Shown here: in pieces, positions 37,724 through 48,325 of the stretch
Layout: each line of letters begins with the position of its first letter
How positions within the stretch are numbered: position 1 is the first letter of the stretch
DNA from: DASPRG01 sp963796125
GTDB taxonomy: Bacteria; Nitrospirota; Thermodesulfovibrionia; Thermodesulfovibrionales; SM23-35
DNA length: 64,000 bases
Reading direction: 5' to 3'
Assembly (NCBI GenBank): GCA_963796125.1
Contig: CAWCKM010000052.1
Coordinates: forward strand, 1-64,000
Made by a program: the position numbers and the translations under genes
Notes under the pieces: generated by a model
Seen by the model: the letters and a program-made list of their open reading frames with translations, nothing else
Told to the model about the DNA's origin: nothing
Database searches by the model: none

Positions 37724-39137
37724 CTACAGAGAGGGACAGATAGCAATCTGATCACGCCCTTTTTCCTTGGCAGAGAAAAGGGCGTCATCAGCAAATGTGA
37801 TGAGGTTGTCAGGATTTTTGATCCTTATATCGGAACTGCAGGCTATTCCTATACTCACCGTAATTTTCTCACCGTCTTTGAGGGCATAGAACTTATGTTT
37901 CCGTATGATTTTACTTAACCGTTCTGCTTCTGCACAAGAACCCGACAGGGATGTCTGGGGCAGAAGCATGATAAACTCTTCGCCACCATATCGTGCAAAG
38001 ACATCAGATTTTCTGGTATGTTCCCTCACGAGTTGTGCAAATTCCCTCAGGATTACGTCTCCTGCTCTATGACCATAGGTATCATTTATTTTTTTAAAGT
38101 TATCAATGTCGAACATCATACAGCACAAAGGCATCCTGTGCCTTTCAGCCCTGCTGAATTCCTCATCAAGCCTGTTGTAAAAGTATCGCACATTATAAAT
38201 TCCTGTCAGGTAATCAGTTATAGCAAGCCGTTCGAGATCGCTCCTTTCTTTTGCAAGGTTTTCATAGAGGAAGGCATTATAGAGTGCATTGGCAGACGCA
38301 TTGGCAATAGCAGTACAAAGCTTTTTTTCTCTTTCTGAAAAGGTTCGATCTGCTTTTGCGATGTTCAGTAATAATGTCCCGATAACTTCATCATGAAAGG
38401 TTATCGGTATCACCATAATCGAACGAATGCCCATAGGTTCTAAGATTTCTCTTTACTTCTTTCATCATGGGGTCTTTCAGTGCATCTTTGACCAATATGG
38501 ATTTCTTCAGTGCTAATGCCTTTCGTATCTCCGGGTATTTCTGCAGGTCTATCTTCAGGTTTGTAATGTTCGGGTCTTCAAAGGTCGATACAACGGTTGC
38601 GTATCTCTTATTTTTGGTATCAGTACTGATCATAGAGCATCTCGTAACATGGATTATCTCGGATAATTTCTTGACCACAAGATAAAGTGCCTTTTGCGGG
38701 TCAAGGGTTGATGTAATAAAGTGGGTAAGTTCGATAAGTGTCTCAAGATCCTTACGTTTTTTATGGAGGGTCCCTAACCAACTCTTTTTTCTGATCGCAG
38801 ATCTCAGTCTCTCCTCAAGATCTTCCTTATTGAAGGGGCCAAGAAGATAATACTCCAACCCTGATTTGACCAAAGAACGGATTCCTTTAACAGCATTGCC
38901 AGGTTCTATCAAGGCTATTATAGGAAATTCAACCTCAGAGGGTTTTATATATTCGAGGACATTGGTGTTGCTGATGATAAGGGCGTCAGGTTTTTTCTTT
39001 TCGAGTTCTCTGCGGAGGGTCTCTATGTTTTTATTTATAATAAAATGTGCTGTATAATCGTTTCTTTTTCTAAAAAAAGACTTCAGGAATTTCAGAATAT
39101 CTCTTTCATTTTCATAGATGGATATTGTTTTTTTCAT
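37724..39137 (-). CDS. GAF-GGDEF diguanylate cyclase with receiver-like N terminus, one frameshift
   Basis: This enzyme should make cyclic di-GMP. The N-terminal 120 residues look like a degenerate receiver (ISIYENERDILKFLKSFF). A GAF domain follows, and a GGDEF domain with MFDIDNFKKINDTYGH and the active motif GGEEF. An RxxD inhibitory site (RKSD) lies five residues ahead of it, so feedback control is likely. The frame breaks near 38440; deleting one T restores NLEPMGIRSIMVIPIT across the GAF domain. The start at 39137 (MKKTISIYEN) is preferred, and 39173 is possible. The gene sits 23 bases upstream of the nucleotidyltransferase end-to-start. Confidence 0.87.
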
Positions 39138-39340
39138 CCTGTTTTCCTTTGCAATTATCACAAATTTTCTCATATTTGTCCAATAGTTTTTATATTTGCA
39201 TGAGTGACTCTCTTTCTGTAACGGGAATCACTATGACCTCTTAAGGCTCCTGCACATAGCATAAATTTTTAAAAACATCTTGATTTTCGATTTACTATAA
39301 AAGTAAATTACTAATGACTTCATAAGTAATGTCTCATGAT

Positions 39341-39451
39341 TGTCATTCCCGCTTGTCGGGTCACCTCAGCGACTCGCCGGGGCGAGAATCTTTCCGAGAG
39401 AAGAAGGGTTCTGGATTCATCCGCCTGAGGCGGACAAGAGCCAGAATGACA
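39341..39451. repeat. REP/MITE-like palindromic element
   Basis: The ends are TGTCATTC (39341-39348) and GAATGACA (39444-39451), in inverted orientation. Internal short palindromes (CCCGCTTGTCGGG and CCGCCTGAGGCGG) are more GC-rich than the surrounding DNA. It contains no gene and fits the common class of short dispersed bacterial palindromic repeats. Confidence 0.65.
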
Positions 39452-39567
39452 CAATGGCTGACTAATTACGGTTTTCTAACGAACTTGTTAGTAGTTTGTC
39501 AAAGGCAAATGATGGCAGGCAGTGATGCATAACTATTCAACGATACTATTAAACGGAGGAAGAAACG

Positions 39568-39801
39568 ATGGAAGACATGGATCGGTATAATGAGATGAGC
39601 AAACACATAGGGAGTGTGGAAACCTTTTTTGATGTATTTCATGTTATAGCACAACACGGTTTATTGGGAGAGCTGAAGAACACCTCGGTAATCTATCTTC
39701 TTACGGAAGTGAGCGAGAAACTGGAAACGATCAAGAGGCTGCATAAAGAAACGTATGACAGATTACAGGGACTTAAAAGACAGACTGGTGTAGCGGGCTA
39801 A
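39568..39801 (+). CDS. Small hypothetical protein
   Basis: This 77-residue acidic, helical protein is preceded by a good GGAGGAAG ribosome site. It has no membrane segment and no motif that I recognise. It lies 72 bases upstream of the GGREF protein in the same direction, so the two could share a transcript. The function is unknown. Confidence 0.6.
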   Translation: MEDMDRYNEMSKHIGSVETFFDVFHVIAQHGLLGELKNTSVIYLLTEVSEKLETIKRLHKETYDRLQGLKRQTGVAG

Positions 39802-39873
39802 GCATATGAATACGTTAACCTTAATTTAATGAAAGGCCCTCAGGTTCCAGGGGCATATCATTAAAAAGTCTGC

Positions 39874-41443
39874 ATGTCCCTCCCTCAATTAATTGATATC
39901 GGGTTTTTGTCTGCTCTTCGGGATTCCCTTTCAGTCATAACTGATTTGTCCTTTTCACTGTATGATGGAGCGGGTATGTTATTGATGCTGCCTGAAGGTG
40001 AAGACAAATTGACGGCTTACATGAGATCGTATAGCCAGGGCAGAGAGGAACTTGAGGAATTTATTCTTCATGGTATTGAAAAGGCGGCCATGAGAAAGGA
40101 TTCCTTTCTGTTTAAAGGTCCTGTCAATGAGCACCGTCTATTTATTTCTGCTGGCATCGAAAACTTTAAAATCGTCTTTGTCAGCAATCCATTCTATTCG
40201 ACGAGAGCAGAATTCGAGGAATTTTTAATCAAAAACGGGAAACATTTTGGTCTTTCTCCTGCGAACTTTGAAGCATGGATAGAGGCAGTCAAGATAAAGG
40301 ATTGTTCAACGGTTCAGAACATGGCAGCACATATAAAACCCATACTTGAAATTTTTTTGCAGCGCAGCTATAAGAAGAATTTGAACCATAAGAGTTACAG
40401 ATGGTCTAAGACTTTAACAGATGTGGCGTTCAGCACTCAATTGCCAAAAACTGCAGAAGAGGTTTACGTATTGGTTCTTGATGCGATCATGTTTCTCTTC
40501 AATGTTGATACCGTTTCTGTAATGATTAAGGACGGGAATCTCTTCAGGGTTTTTCTGTCCACAGGAAGGTTAAGGAATGACGTGAAAGCTCTCTGTGTTG
40601 AAGATCGTAACCAGATGATTTCTAAAGCCATTGAGGACCGCATGCCTGTATATACAGATGATGTTACAGAAATCCTGAGGCTTGGTTTTCCAGAGAAAAT
40701 GACATCAGTACATATTTACCCGCTTTTGCACGGCAGTACTACTTACGGTGTAGTCGTCATATACAATTCCATTCTTTCAGCGGAAGAGTCCTGCAGCATT
40801 ATGGAGTTCTGCAAGCTTATGTCCCTTGTACTTAAAAACGTCTCTCTTCAAAGCGATTACGATCGGTGTTCTACCGGTATAGGCCGGTTGCAGATGACGA
40901 CAACACAACTTATTCATCAATTTCACAACCTTAAAGAGATTTCTGTTACTGATCCTCTGACAGGACTTTTCGGCAGGCAATACTTTCAGGAGCGTTTCAT
41001 AGAGGAAATTCACCGCTCAGAGCGTTATGACATTTTCTTTTCTTTTGCGGTCGTAGATATCGATAATTTTAAGCTTATTCAATGACTCAGAAGGACACCT
41101 AAAAGGAGATAATATTTTGAGGGAGATTGCAAAAATAACGCATGGGTCTATAAGGGGGTATGACATCCTGTCCAGATTTGGAGGAAGAGAATTCGGCATT
41201 CTCATGCCACAGACAGCAAGCGAAGAGGCATTTATGGTTGCAGAGAGGATAAGAAAAAACATTAAAGCATTCCTTATGAAACGATGGACAGCATTTCCCC
41301 TTCCCGGCATAACAGTGAGCATCGGTATTTCATCTTTTCCTTATAACGGGAAAAGTTTCGATGAGCTTATAGAGCGTGCTGATGTAGCTCTCTGTAAAGC
41401 AAAGTCTATGGGTAAAGACAGAACCGTTATTTACAGCGATTAA
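39874..41443 (+). CDS. GAF-containing degenerate GGDEF (GGREF) protein, one frameshift
   Basis: The protein has an N-terminal domain of unknown type (about residues 1-170), a GAF-like region (about 190-330) and a C-terminal GGDEF-fold domain. The signature is FGGREF, where Arg replaces the acidic third residue needed for catalysis. An RxxD motif (RGYD) stands exactly five residues before it, as in a c-di-GMP inhibitory site. A single extra base near 41080 breaks the frame; removing it joins DIDNFKLI to NDSEGHLKGDNILREI. A c-di-GMP receptor rather than a synthase is likely, by analogy with degenerate GGDEF proteins that bind c-di-GMP through the I-site. It converges on the HD-GYP gene. Confidence 0.8.
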
Positions 41444-41492
41444 AACTGTAAGTCAGACTCGGTCAGATACTGATCTCTGCATATGCGAAGGG

Positions 41493-42515
41493 TTAAAGTA
41501 ACTTAATCTTATTATCAATTATCAAAGTTACGATTTCGGGGTCGAACTGCGTACCGGATCCCTTTTTGAGTTCATCGATAAGCTGGCTGTAAGAAAGGGC
41601 CTTTCTATAAGGTCTGTCGCGCATCATTGCATCTACAGTATCTGCGATTGCAACAATTCTCGCCGTGAGTGGTATCTTGTCCCCTTTAAGCCCTTCTGGA
41701 TATCCTGTACCGTCAAATCTCTCATGATGATAGAGGATCACTTCGACTGTATCTTCAAGGAAAGGCACTGCGTTAACAATCCTGGCACCAATGTTTGGGT
41801 GTTTCCTCATCTCGATATGTTCATCTCTGGTAAGTAAACTATCTTTTCTTAAGAGCTGCTCACTTATTCCTATCTTTCCTATATCATGCATGATGGCCGC
41901 ATGCTGGAGTTTCTCTTTCGTAAGCTTTGGAAATCCCACTCCTTCTGCTATTATTGATGATAATTTTGCAACATGTTCGGAGTGGTCAAACGTATAATGG
42001 TCCTTTGCATCTATTGCGTAAATGAGTGCTTTTATTGTCCCGTCATAATAGAGCATCAGATTCTGTCTTACAGACTCGATCTCCTGTGTAAGGTATTCTT
42101 TAGTGAGTAAAAGATCTTCATGCTCCAATTTTTTTGTGCTTAGGTCGCGCTTTTTCTGAAGTCCGCGTTCGATTACATTTATCACATCATCCTTATCAAA
42201 AGGCTTCGTAAGATAATCGAAGGCACCGAGACGCAATGCACTACGTGCCGAGTCAAGACTGGCATACGCAGTTAGAAGTATAACCTGTGTGTCAGGATAT
42301 CTTTTTTTAATCTCCCTCAGTACCGTTATTCCATCCATATCCGGCATTCTTAGATCAAGAACCACCAGATCCATGGGATTTTGGGCCATGAGATCAAGCC
42401 CCTCTCTTCCGCCGGTGGCTGTAAAAACAGTATATCTGCCTTTTAAGACCTGCTGAATAGAATATCTCGGCATTAATTCATCATCTATAATGAGAATTTT
42501 TTCTTCGTTATTCAT
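41493..42515 (-). CDS. HD-GYP response regulator (c-di-GMP phosphodiesterase)
   Basis: A CheY-like receiver (residues 1-125) has its phosphorylatable Asp in VLDLRMPDMDG and its Lys in YLTKPF. A helical linker and an HD-GYP domain follow, with HDIGKIGI near residue 205 and HHERFDGTGYPEGLKG near residue 265. Such proteins hydrolyse c-di-GMP when switched by a partner kinase. The start overlaps the stop of the upstream gene by 8 bases, and a histidine kinase lies two genes upstream, so that kinase is the likely partner. It has 340 residues and no frame damage. Confidence 0.93.
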   Translation of the reverse strand: MNNEEKILIIDDELMPRYSIQQVLKGRYTVFTATGGREGLDLMAQNPMDLVVLDLRMPDMDGITVLREIKKRYPDTQVILLTAYASLDSARSALRLGAFDYLTKPFDKDDVINVIERGLQKKRDLSTKKLEHEDLLLTKEYLTQEIESVRQNLMLYYDGTIKALIYAIDAKDHYTFDHSEHVAKLSSIIAEGVGFPKLTKEKLQHAAIMHDIGKIGISEQLLRKDSLLTRDEHIEMRKHPNIGARIVNAVPFLEDTVEVILYHHERFDGTGYPEGLKGDKIPLTARIVAIADTVDAMMRDRPYRKALSYSQLIDELKKGSGTQFDPEIVTLIIDNKIKLL

Positions 42516-44535
42516 TTTCTATTGGAACCACAGTTTTTGATACATCAACAACGGGAAGGTTAATGATAAAGCTGTTACTCCCGTTGTCACTTTTTATGAT
42601 GAGGCTTCCGTTATGCCCCTCAATAATCTTATGGCTGATGGGGACATTCAGCTCAGTCCCAAGGTTATCAATATCCAGAAGCGGTTTAAACAGGTCATCT
42701 TTTTCTTTATCCGTAAACTCTTTCCCAGTATATTTTATTACTATCTCCACATAAGGACTGCTATCCGGCAATACCGCGCTGAGTGTGACAAAAGCGCCTC
42801 CGGGTGTCCTTTCAACAGCGCTGGAGACAAGATAATAGATAGCCTTAGTAAGGATTTTTTTGTCAGCGTTAACAAGTACAGATTTATCCAGGTTTTGTTT
42901 TAAAAAACTATGTGCCGAGGGTATGTTCTTCAATATATATTCCGCAGATTCATCAATAATAAGATTCACGTCTTCTTTTTTAAGGTCATACTCGGACTTA
43001 CCCGAAAAAATTATGAGTTTATCAATAAGACTGTCAATCTTATGGATTGATTGAAAAACCACTGTTGCATAAAAATTATTCAGTTCCTCATCCTTATATT
43101 TCTCATTCATTAACTGCGTATAAGTATAAATTGACGTCATAGGGTTTCTTATCTCATTGGCAAGCTTTGCCATAAGATCATTAACGGCCAGAAGCTTTTC
43201 CGTGCTTCTCTTCTGTTCCTCAAGTCTCCTGGAATCAGACAGATCGGTAAAGACAATTCCTGCGCCGATAGGGGTCCGGTTTTCATCGAGCAACCTGTAA
43301 CTGTTTACCCCGATAGGCAGTTTTTCCTGGAGGATCTCTGTCTCATGACGTTTATACATGGTGCCTGTAACCATAGTCTCAAACAGTATGTCTCCCAACG
43401 GAGAAGGTATTTTCCTTAAATCGTAACCCAACATCTCTGAGGGATTTAGATTAAGAATTTCAGATGCCCGCTGGTTAAAAACAGTGATCCTTTCATCTTT
43501 ATCAATGACAATAACACCGCTGGGCATACTGGAAAGGATATTCTTTGTAAATCCCTTCTGGTAGAGCATCTGATGATATAAATCTATATCCTTTACTGCT
43601 GCAGCGAGGTAATTGCAAAGCACATAGATGATCTCAAGCTCCTCCTTGTAAAATGGCTCTTCCGTGATCTTGTTGTCTATGTTAAAGATGCCTATCAGTC
43701 TTCCTTTATATGTCATGGGGAATGAAAATGCGCACTCCAGAAGTTCCATCTCTGACTTTATATTTAAGGAGGCTGTGTCAGCAGGATTGTTCGGTTTGCG
43801 CTTTATCCTGCCTGTCTTTGCAAGCCATGTCACAAGTGCACTGTCTTTTTTTAATCTGAGATTCTCAGCAATGTATGGGTCAAGCCCATAGTGGGTTTTA
43901 ACATAAAATCCTTCTTTATCCCTGAGCATGACCGACATCTTACTTACACGGCTAATGTCCATTACAGAATCCATAAAGTGATTAAAAAGCCTTCTCATGT
44001 CAAAACTTACAGTAAGCACCTTTGCAAAATTGATCAGTACCTGTAAGTATCTCCCGGACAGAAACGACTCGAGACCTGCCGGTCCATAAAATGAACTCAC
44101 CGGGGTCTGCAGATTGTATGTGCTATGTATTTGGGTATCGTCTTTTGATTTTTCAAGCAGGTTTGTCACATTTTTAAGCCTTTGCTTATCAAGGGCATGC
44201 GTAACCATTTTAGGAAGTTCTGTATGTACAGACTGAGTCTCTACATAACCAAAAACAGCCGGGGGCAAATTCTCAATGGTAAACTCGTCAAGTTTCTCCG
44301 GTGTAATAAGTATAACCGCATTATGGTCGAGTTTACTTAATAACTTCTCTAAAGCAGACAGCTTATATGAGACGGTGTCTATTAGAAGCAAATTAATCAG
44401 GAAATTGGCATTCAGATCCTCAAACTCCTCTAACGTCTTGAGGGGGTATATGGTATGCCTCTTAAGGGCTAATTTTACATCAGGAATAATTGCTTCATCT
44501 CTGTTACTAAGTAGAGCTAAGATTTCCACTTTCAT
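42508..44535 (-). CDS. Pseudo-receiver/GAF/PAS pseudo-histidine kinase
   Basis: Residues 1-115 resemble a receiver domain without its active residues. A GAF domain (about 150-330) and a PAS domain (NILSSMPSGVIVIDKDERI, about 345-455) follow. The last 220 residues have the layout of a HisKA-HATPase kinase but lack the working residues: the acceptor His is Asn in ANEIRNPM, the N-box reads SSAVERTP, and the D-x-G of the G1 box is gone. In this copy it runs on in frame from the preceding kinase. I split them at the ATG 44535 because an indel in the A-run would create a TGA overlapping that ATG. It may act as a signal-gated partner of the active kinase. Confidence 0.72.
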   Translation of the reverse strand: MKVEILALLSNRDEAIIPDVKLALKRHTIYPLKTLEEFEDLNANFLINLLLIDTVSYKLSALEKLLSKLDHNAVILITPEKLDEFTIENLPPAVFGYVETQSVHTELPKMVTHALDKQRLKNVTNLLEKSKDDTQIHSTYNLQTPVSSFYGPAGLESFLSGRYLQVLINFAKVLTVSFDMRRLFNHFMDSVMDISRVSKMSVMLRDKEGFYVKTHYGLDPYIAENLRLKKDSALVTWLAKTGRIKRKPNNPADTASLNIKSEMELLECAFSFPMTYKGRLIGIFNIDNKITEEPFYKEELEIIYVLCNYLAAAVKDIDLYHQMLYQKGFTKNILSSMPSGVIVIDKDERITVFNQRASEILNLNPSEMLGYDLRKIPSPLGDILFETMVTGTMYKRHETEILQEKLPIGVNSYRLLDENRTPIGAGIVFTDLSDSRRLEEQKRSTEKLLAVNDLMAKLANEIRNPMTSIYTYTQLMNEKYKDEELNNFYATVVFQSIHKIDSLIDKLIIFSGKSEYDLKKEDVNLIIDESAEYILKNIPSAHSFLKQNLDKSVLVNADKKILTKAIYYLVSSAVERTPGGAFVTLSAVLPDSSPYVEIVIKYTGKEFTDKEKDDLFKPLLDIDNLGTELNVPISHKIIEGHNGSLIIKSDNGSNSFIINLPVVDVSKTVVPIENE

Positions 44536-46740
44536 TCCCATTTTCTTAATAGGCAGTGTTATTTTAAAAGTTGTTCCTTTTTTAAGTATGCTGTCAACCA
44601 CTATTTTACCATAGTGGTCTTCGATAATCTTTTTAGTTATGGCGAGACCAAGACCTGCTCCTATTGTTTTTGTCGAGAAAAAAGGTTCAAAAATTCTGGT
44701 GACATCTTCTGAGGATATCCCGTCCCCATTGTCTGCAATTGATATGTCAACATTCTCTTTGTTTTGAATAATACCAACCCTTAAAGTTCCATCATTACGA
44801 TTAACAGGAATAGACTGACAACCATTCATTATTATATTAGTGAATGCCTGTCTCAGCTTCTTTTCGTCTCCCAACACATTTATGTTGATGTTTCCATAAT
44901 CCTTTTCAATAGTGATTTTCTTATTATTCAAGTTTGAGGTTTGCTCCTGGTTTCATCAATAATCCAGTCCATGAACTTGCCTATATTTAGAGTGCTCATT
45001 TCTGCAGGAGTCCTTCCTGAAGAAAAATCCAAGAAGGTCTTTAATAAGACCATCTATGCGGTTTGCACTATCTACAACAATCTTTGAGAAATTTTCCCTG
45101 AAATCTGTATCAGAGTATCTTTCAGGCAGCAACTGGGCAAATGTCTTTATGGAAGTAAGGGGATTTTTTATCTCATGTGCAAAGGTGGCAGACATCATGC
45201 CTATTGATGCAAGTCGGTCTGAGGTTAGTTTATCCATATAGAGTTTGGCATTCTTAATGGCAATTGCCGTCTGGTCAGAGATCAGTGTGGAGCAGTTTGA
45301 TGTCTTCAGAAGTAAAGATATCTCCTGATATCTTCTCGCTGAGAACCATCAAGAGTTCTAAATTGTTATCAACAAATACGGGGACTACTGCTTCACCTTC
45401 AAAAGGTTTAAGATCGGTATTAACTTTATCTACTACTTCCTGGTTGATCTTATGAATCTGCGGCAGCTCCTCTCTGATGACAACATCATATGTTTTAAGG
45501 AGTTTGACTATCTCTGAGTTACCGTCTATTGCCATCTCACTTTCCTGCATTTTGTTTTCAGTAATGTTTGTTCTGACTTCAGGGTCTTTTTCTATATTTA
45601 CTGTTTCTTTATCTCTTTGCACACTATCTTTTTCATGTGATGTGGAATATACCATTACAACTACATACTTCCCTCCGGGCACAAGAGAGAGAAAATAAAT
45701 ATTTTTTAAACCAAGAGCTGACAAAATTATGTCCCCGATGAAACTATATATCCTCCCAAGACTAAAAGATGAAGCAAGCTCATGACTTACTTTCTGAATA
45801 GTAGAGTAATAATCATATGTCTTTTTATAAAATGTTTTGTCAATAATTGTCTGGATTCTGTTTCTGAGAGGATTAAAAAGAAGTGCAATCAAAAGGGCAG
45901 CGATAGCTGTTATAGTAGATGAAGTAATACCAGCCAGATGCGATAAATATTTAGTTATTGCAAGCACTACCATGACAAAAGAGCCGACTAAAAGTCCAAC
46001 AGAAAGAGAATAAACTGCAGTTTTTTTGAATACAATATTTATGTCCATGAGACGATAGCGAAGGATGGCATAAGTAGCGATAAGACAATATATTGGAATA
46101 GTAAAATTGCCGAAAGGATAAAAATTGAAACCAAGATATGGAAAAAATTAGATAATCCACCGGAGAATCCCAGGATTATAGCTATAAGGAAATATAAAAT
46201 TTGAAGTTTTTTAATTCCCTTAGATATTAAGTAACTTTTGATTAGTTGATAAACTCCATAAGTTATTAGTCCTAACCATATAAAAAAAGAAATCACACCA
46301 ATAGGACTTTTGGTATAAGCATAATGGAGTGTATTAAAGAGCAAATAAGTATTTGAGATGTAGGGTAGGTTAGTCGCTAAAATACTTAGTATACTGGATA
46401 AGATCCTTGGCACATAGGCAAAAATTAAATATTTTATATGAAGAAAGATTACACAATTCATATATCACGTGGAAGAAAAATATACCAATAAATAAAATGG
46501 GGGGATAATCTGATCTTCCAAAGTATTTAATGCCTGCTGGTACTATCTGTAAGCTTGTCCTATGAAAAACGCTATCCAACCCCAAAAATAGCTTACTGCA
46601 ATATTGAAAAACATCCACAGCAAATGTAATCTGGATTTCTTAGTTTTTAATAAAATAATAATTACTAAGGTAGTGCATGTTACTCCTAACGACAATCCAC
46701 CGAGTGAATATATACTGGCTGTGGTCTATTACTTTCTTTA
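44536..46740 (-). CDS. Membrane histidine kinase with 7TM-like sensor and GAF, heavily frameshifted
   Basis: Pieces in several frames assemble into one kinase. A hydrophobic N-terminal region of about seven helices (46740 to about 45870) includes LRYRLMDINIV, a segment seen in PrsK-like kinases. A GAF domain follows (about 45860-45300), then HisKA with the acceptor His in FAHEIKNPLTSI (about 45160), and an intact HATPase with IADNGDGIS and GAGLGLAITKKI (about 44720-44650). Frame changes occur near 46105, 45285, 45030 and 44945, each repairable by one or two bases. The start is uncertain. It lies just downstream of the CrtI-like gene and probably signals to the HD-GYP regulator. Confidence 0.75.
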
Positions 46741-46785
46741 ACTTGTTTTTATACTTTTCTAAAGAACAATTTTTAAACATGGTTA

Positions 46786-48290
46786 TCAAATTGTCTGATT
46801 TATTCCATTTTTAGCTGATACTTTAAAATATCTAAGCAATAGGTTAGCTACGTTTCTACCCCAAATAAAGCAACCAGGGGAATTCCACTCTGTCCTATCC
46901 CATTTGTCACCCACCAATGGCCCGATAAATATAAACCCTTTATGCTCGTTTGGCTGGGAATAGTTAATATTCTGGAATCGTACTTGATTCACTGCAGATG
47001 CCCATCCAAGAGAAGCACCTTCCAATTTGAAGTGATATTTGTGAAGTGTGCTGGGAGTAACAGTTTGTTTCCCTTTATCTTCATTGATTTCTGAATATTC
47101 CGGAATTATTTCATTATAGTTTCGAAAATAATCTTTTTATATAAATATTCTTTGTAATCTTCTTGTAATCTTATTTGTGGATATGACCCAAACCATTGCT
47201 CTCACTACACTTTTATCTTTAGGAGCAAGTTGTCATCAACGAGAGAGGGAAATGGCAAATAAGATATCTACATTAAAACCATTTCTGTTCTCTGTGGTCA
47301 TATCTTTCGAGATTATAATATCTGTCTGTATCAAAACATCTCTCCAGATCATATGTAGAAAATAACCATGTAGAAAAATGTTTATCCATTAATTTTTCTA
47401 AATTATTATTCAGTCCTAAATATACTATAAATGCGGAGGGAGATATTGCTAACTGTTCCACTTTCTTTTTTTCTATGCATTCTGAAGATATTAATTCTTT
47501 AAAAGTAGTAGTGGCATCAGCATTTGAAACCACAAATCCAGTTTGAATAATTTTTCCTTCATTCAATTCTATGCCAGTAACTCTTTCGTTTTTAACTATA
47601 ATTCTCTTTACCTTGTTAGATAATAATAATCCCCCTCCATATTCTGTAAACTTTGATGCTAATAAATCAGGAAAATTTTGAATACCTCCTTGTGGGTAAT
47701 ATCCACCATCTAAAATATATTCTCTGTATAAGAAAATTGAAGATAACGCAGAAGCTTTTGAAGGAGAGATCCCTAAATTACCAATGGGAATTGATAAAAT
47801 TGTTTTTAATTTATAGTCTTGAAAGAATGCATTTAAGAATTCATTAAAAGTTAAACTCTTGGTTTTAGAAACCAAGGATAAAAGATCTTCTGTAAGAATA
47901 AAATCAAAGAATCTTTTTATACTTTGCTCTTCTTTAGGAAAGTGATTTATTAGTTCTTGTTTGGTTTTTTCCTTATCTTGTCTTATTAGGATAATTTCAT
48001 TTGGTGTGATGATTCTTTCACAAGGATCATTTCTTAGAAAGTTTTATCTTATTAAGAAGTGAAAGATCTTGTAGTATGTTATAAATTACTCCGTCCCTTT
48101 CTCTACAGGATCCCAAATAATGTACCCCTACATCAAAAGTATATCCTCCCCTTTCGAAGGAAGTACAATAACCTCCCGGCTTATAATGTTGCTCTACTAT
48201 TAAAACTTTTAAGCCTGCTTTAGCAAGATAACAACCACAAACTAATCCGCCGATTCCTGCACCAATAATGACTACATCATATTTGTCTTC
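46786..48290 (-). CDS. CrtI-like FAD-dependent oxidoreductase, frameshifted
   Basis: This is a phytoene-desaturase/carotene-isomerase-type flavoprotein. The FAD loop is DVVIIGAGIGGLVCGCYLAK followed by VEQHYKPGGYCTSF (48280-48130). The middle segment (47875-47273) has GGYYPQGGIQNFPDLL and VVSNADATTTF, both typical. The C terminus (47070-46786) has TPSTLHKYH, GWASAVNQVRF and IFIGPLVG. The frame shifts near 48030 and at several points between 47275 and 47100. The N terminus is continuous in frame with the upstream ketosynthase, with no stop or start between. In ladderane and carotenoid pathways such enzymes desaturate or isomerise polyenes; the substrate here is unknown. Confidence 0.78.
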
Positions 48291-48325
48291 TTTATGGTTT
48301 TTAAAATCTGTATAATTTGGTTTGC

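Noticed and set aside
39329..39532. Plus-strand open frame of 67 codons
   Set aside because: It is made almost entirely of the palindromic repeat at 39341-39451.
42508..44931. One continuous protein spanning an active HATPase and the pseudo-kinase
   Set aside because: The join (LPIKK then MGMKVEIL) lies where a kinase normally ends. A one-base change in the adjacent A-run creates a TGA overlapping the ATG, so two genes are more likely.
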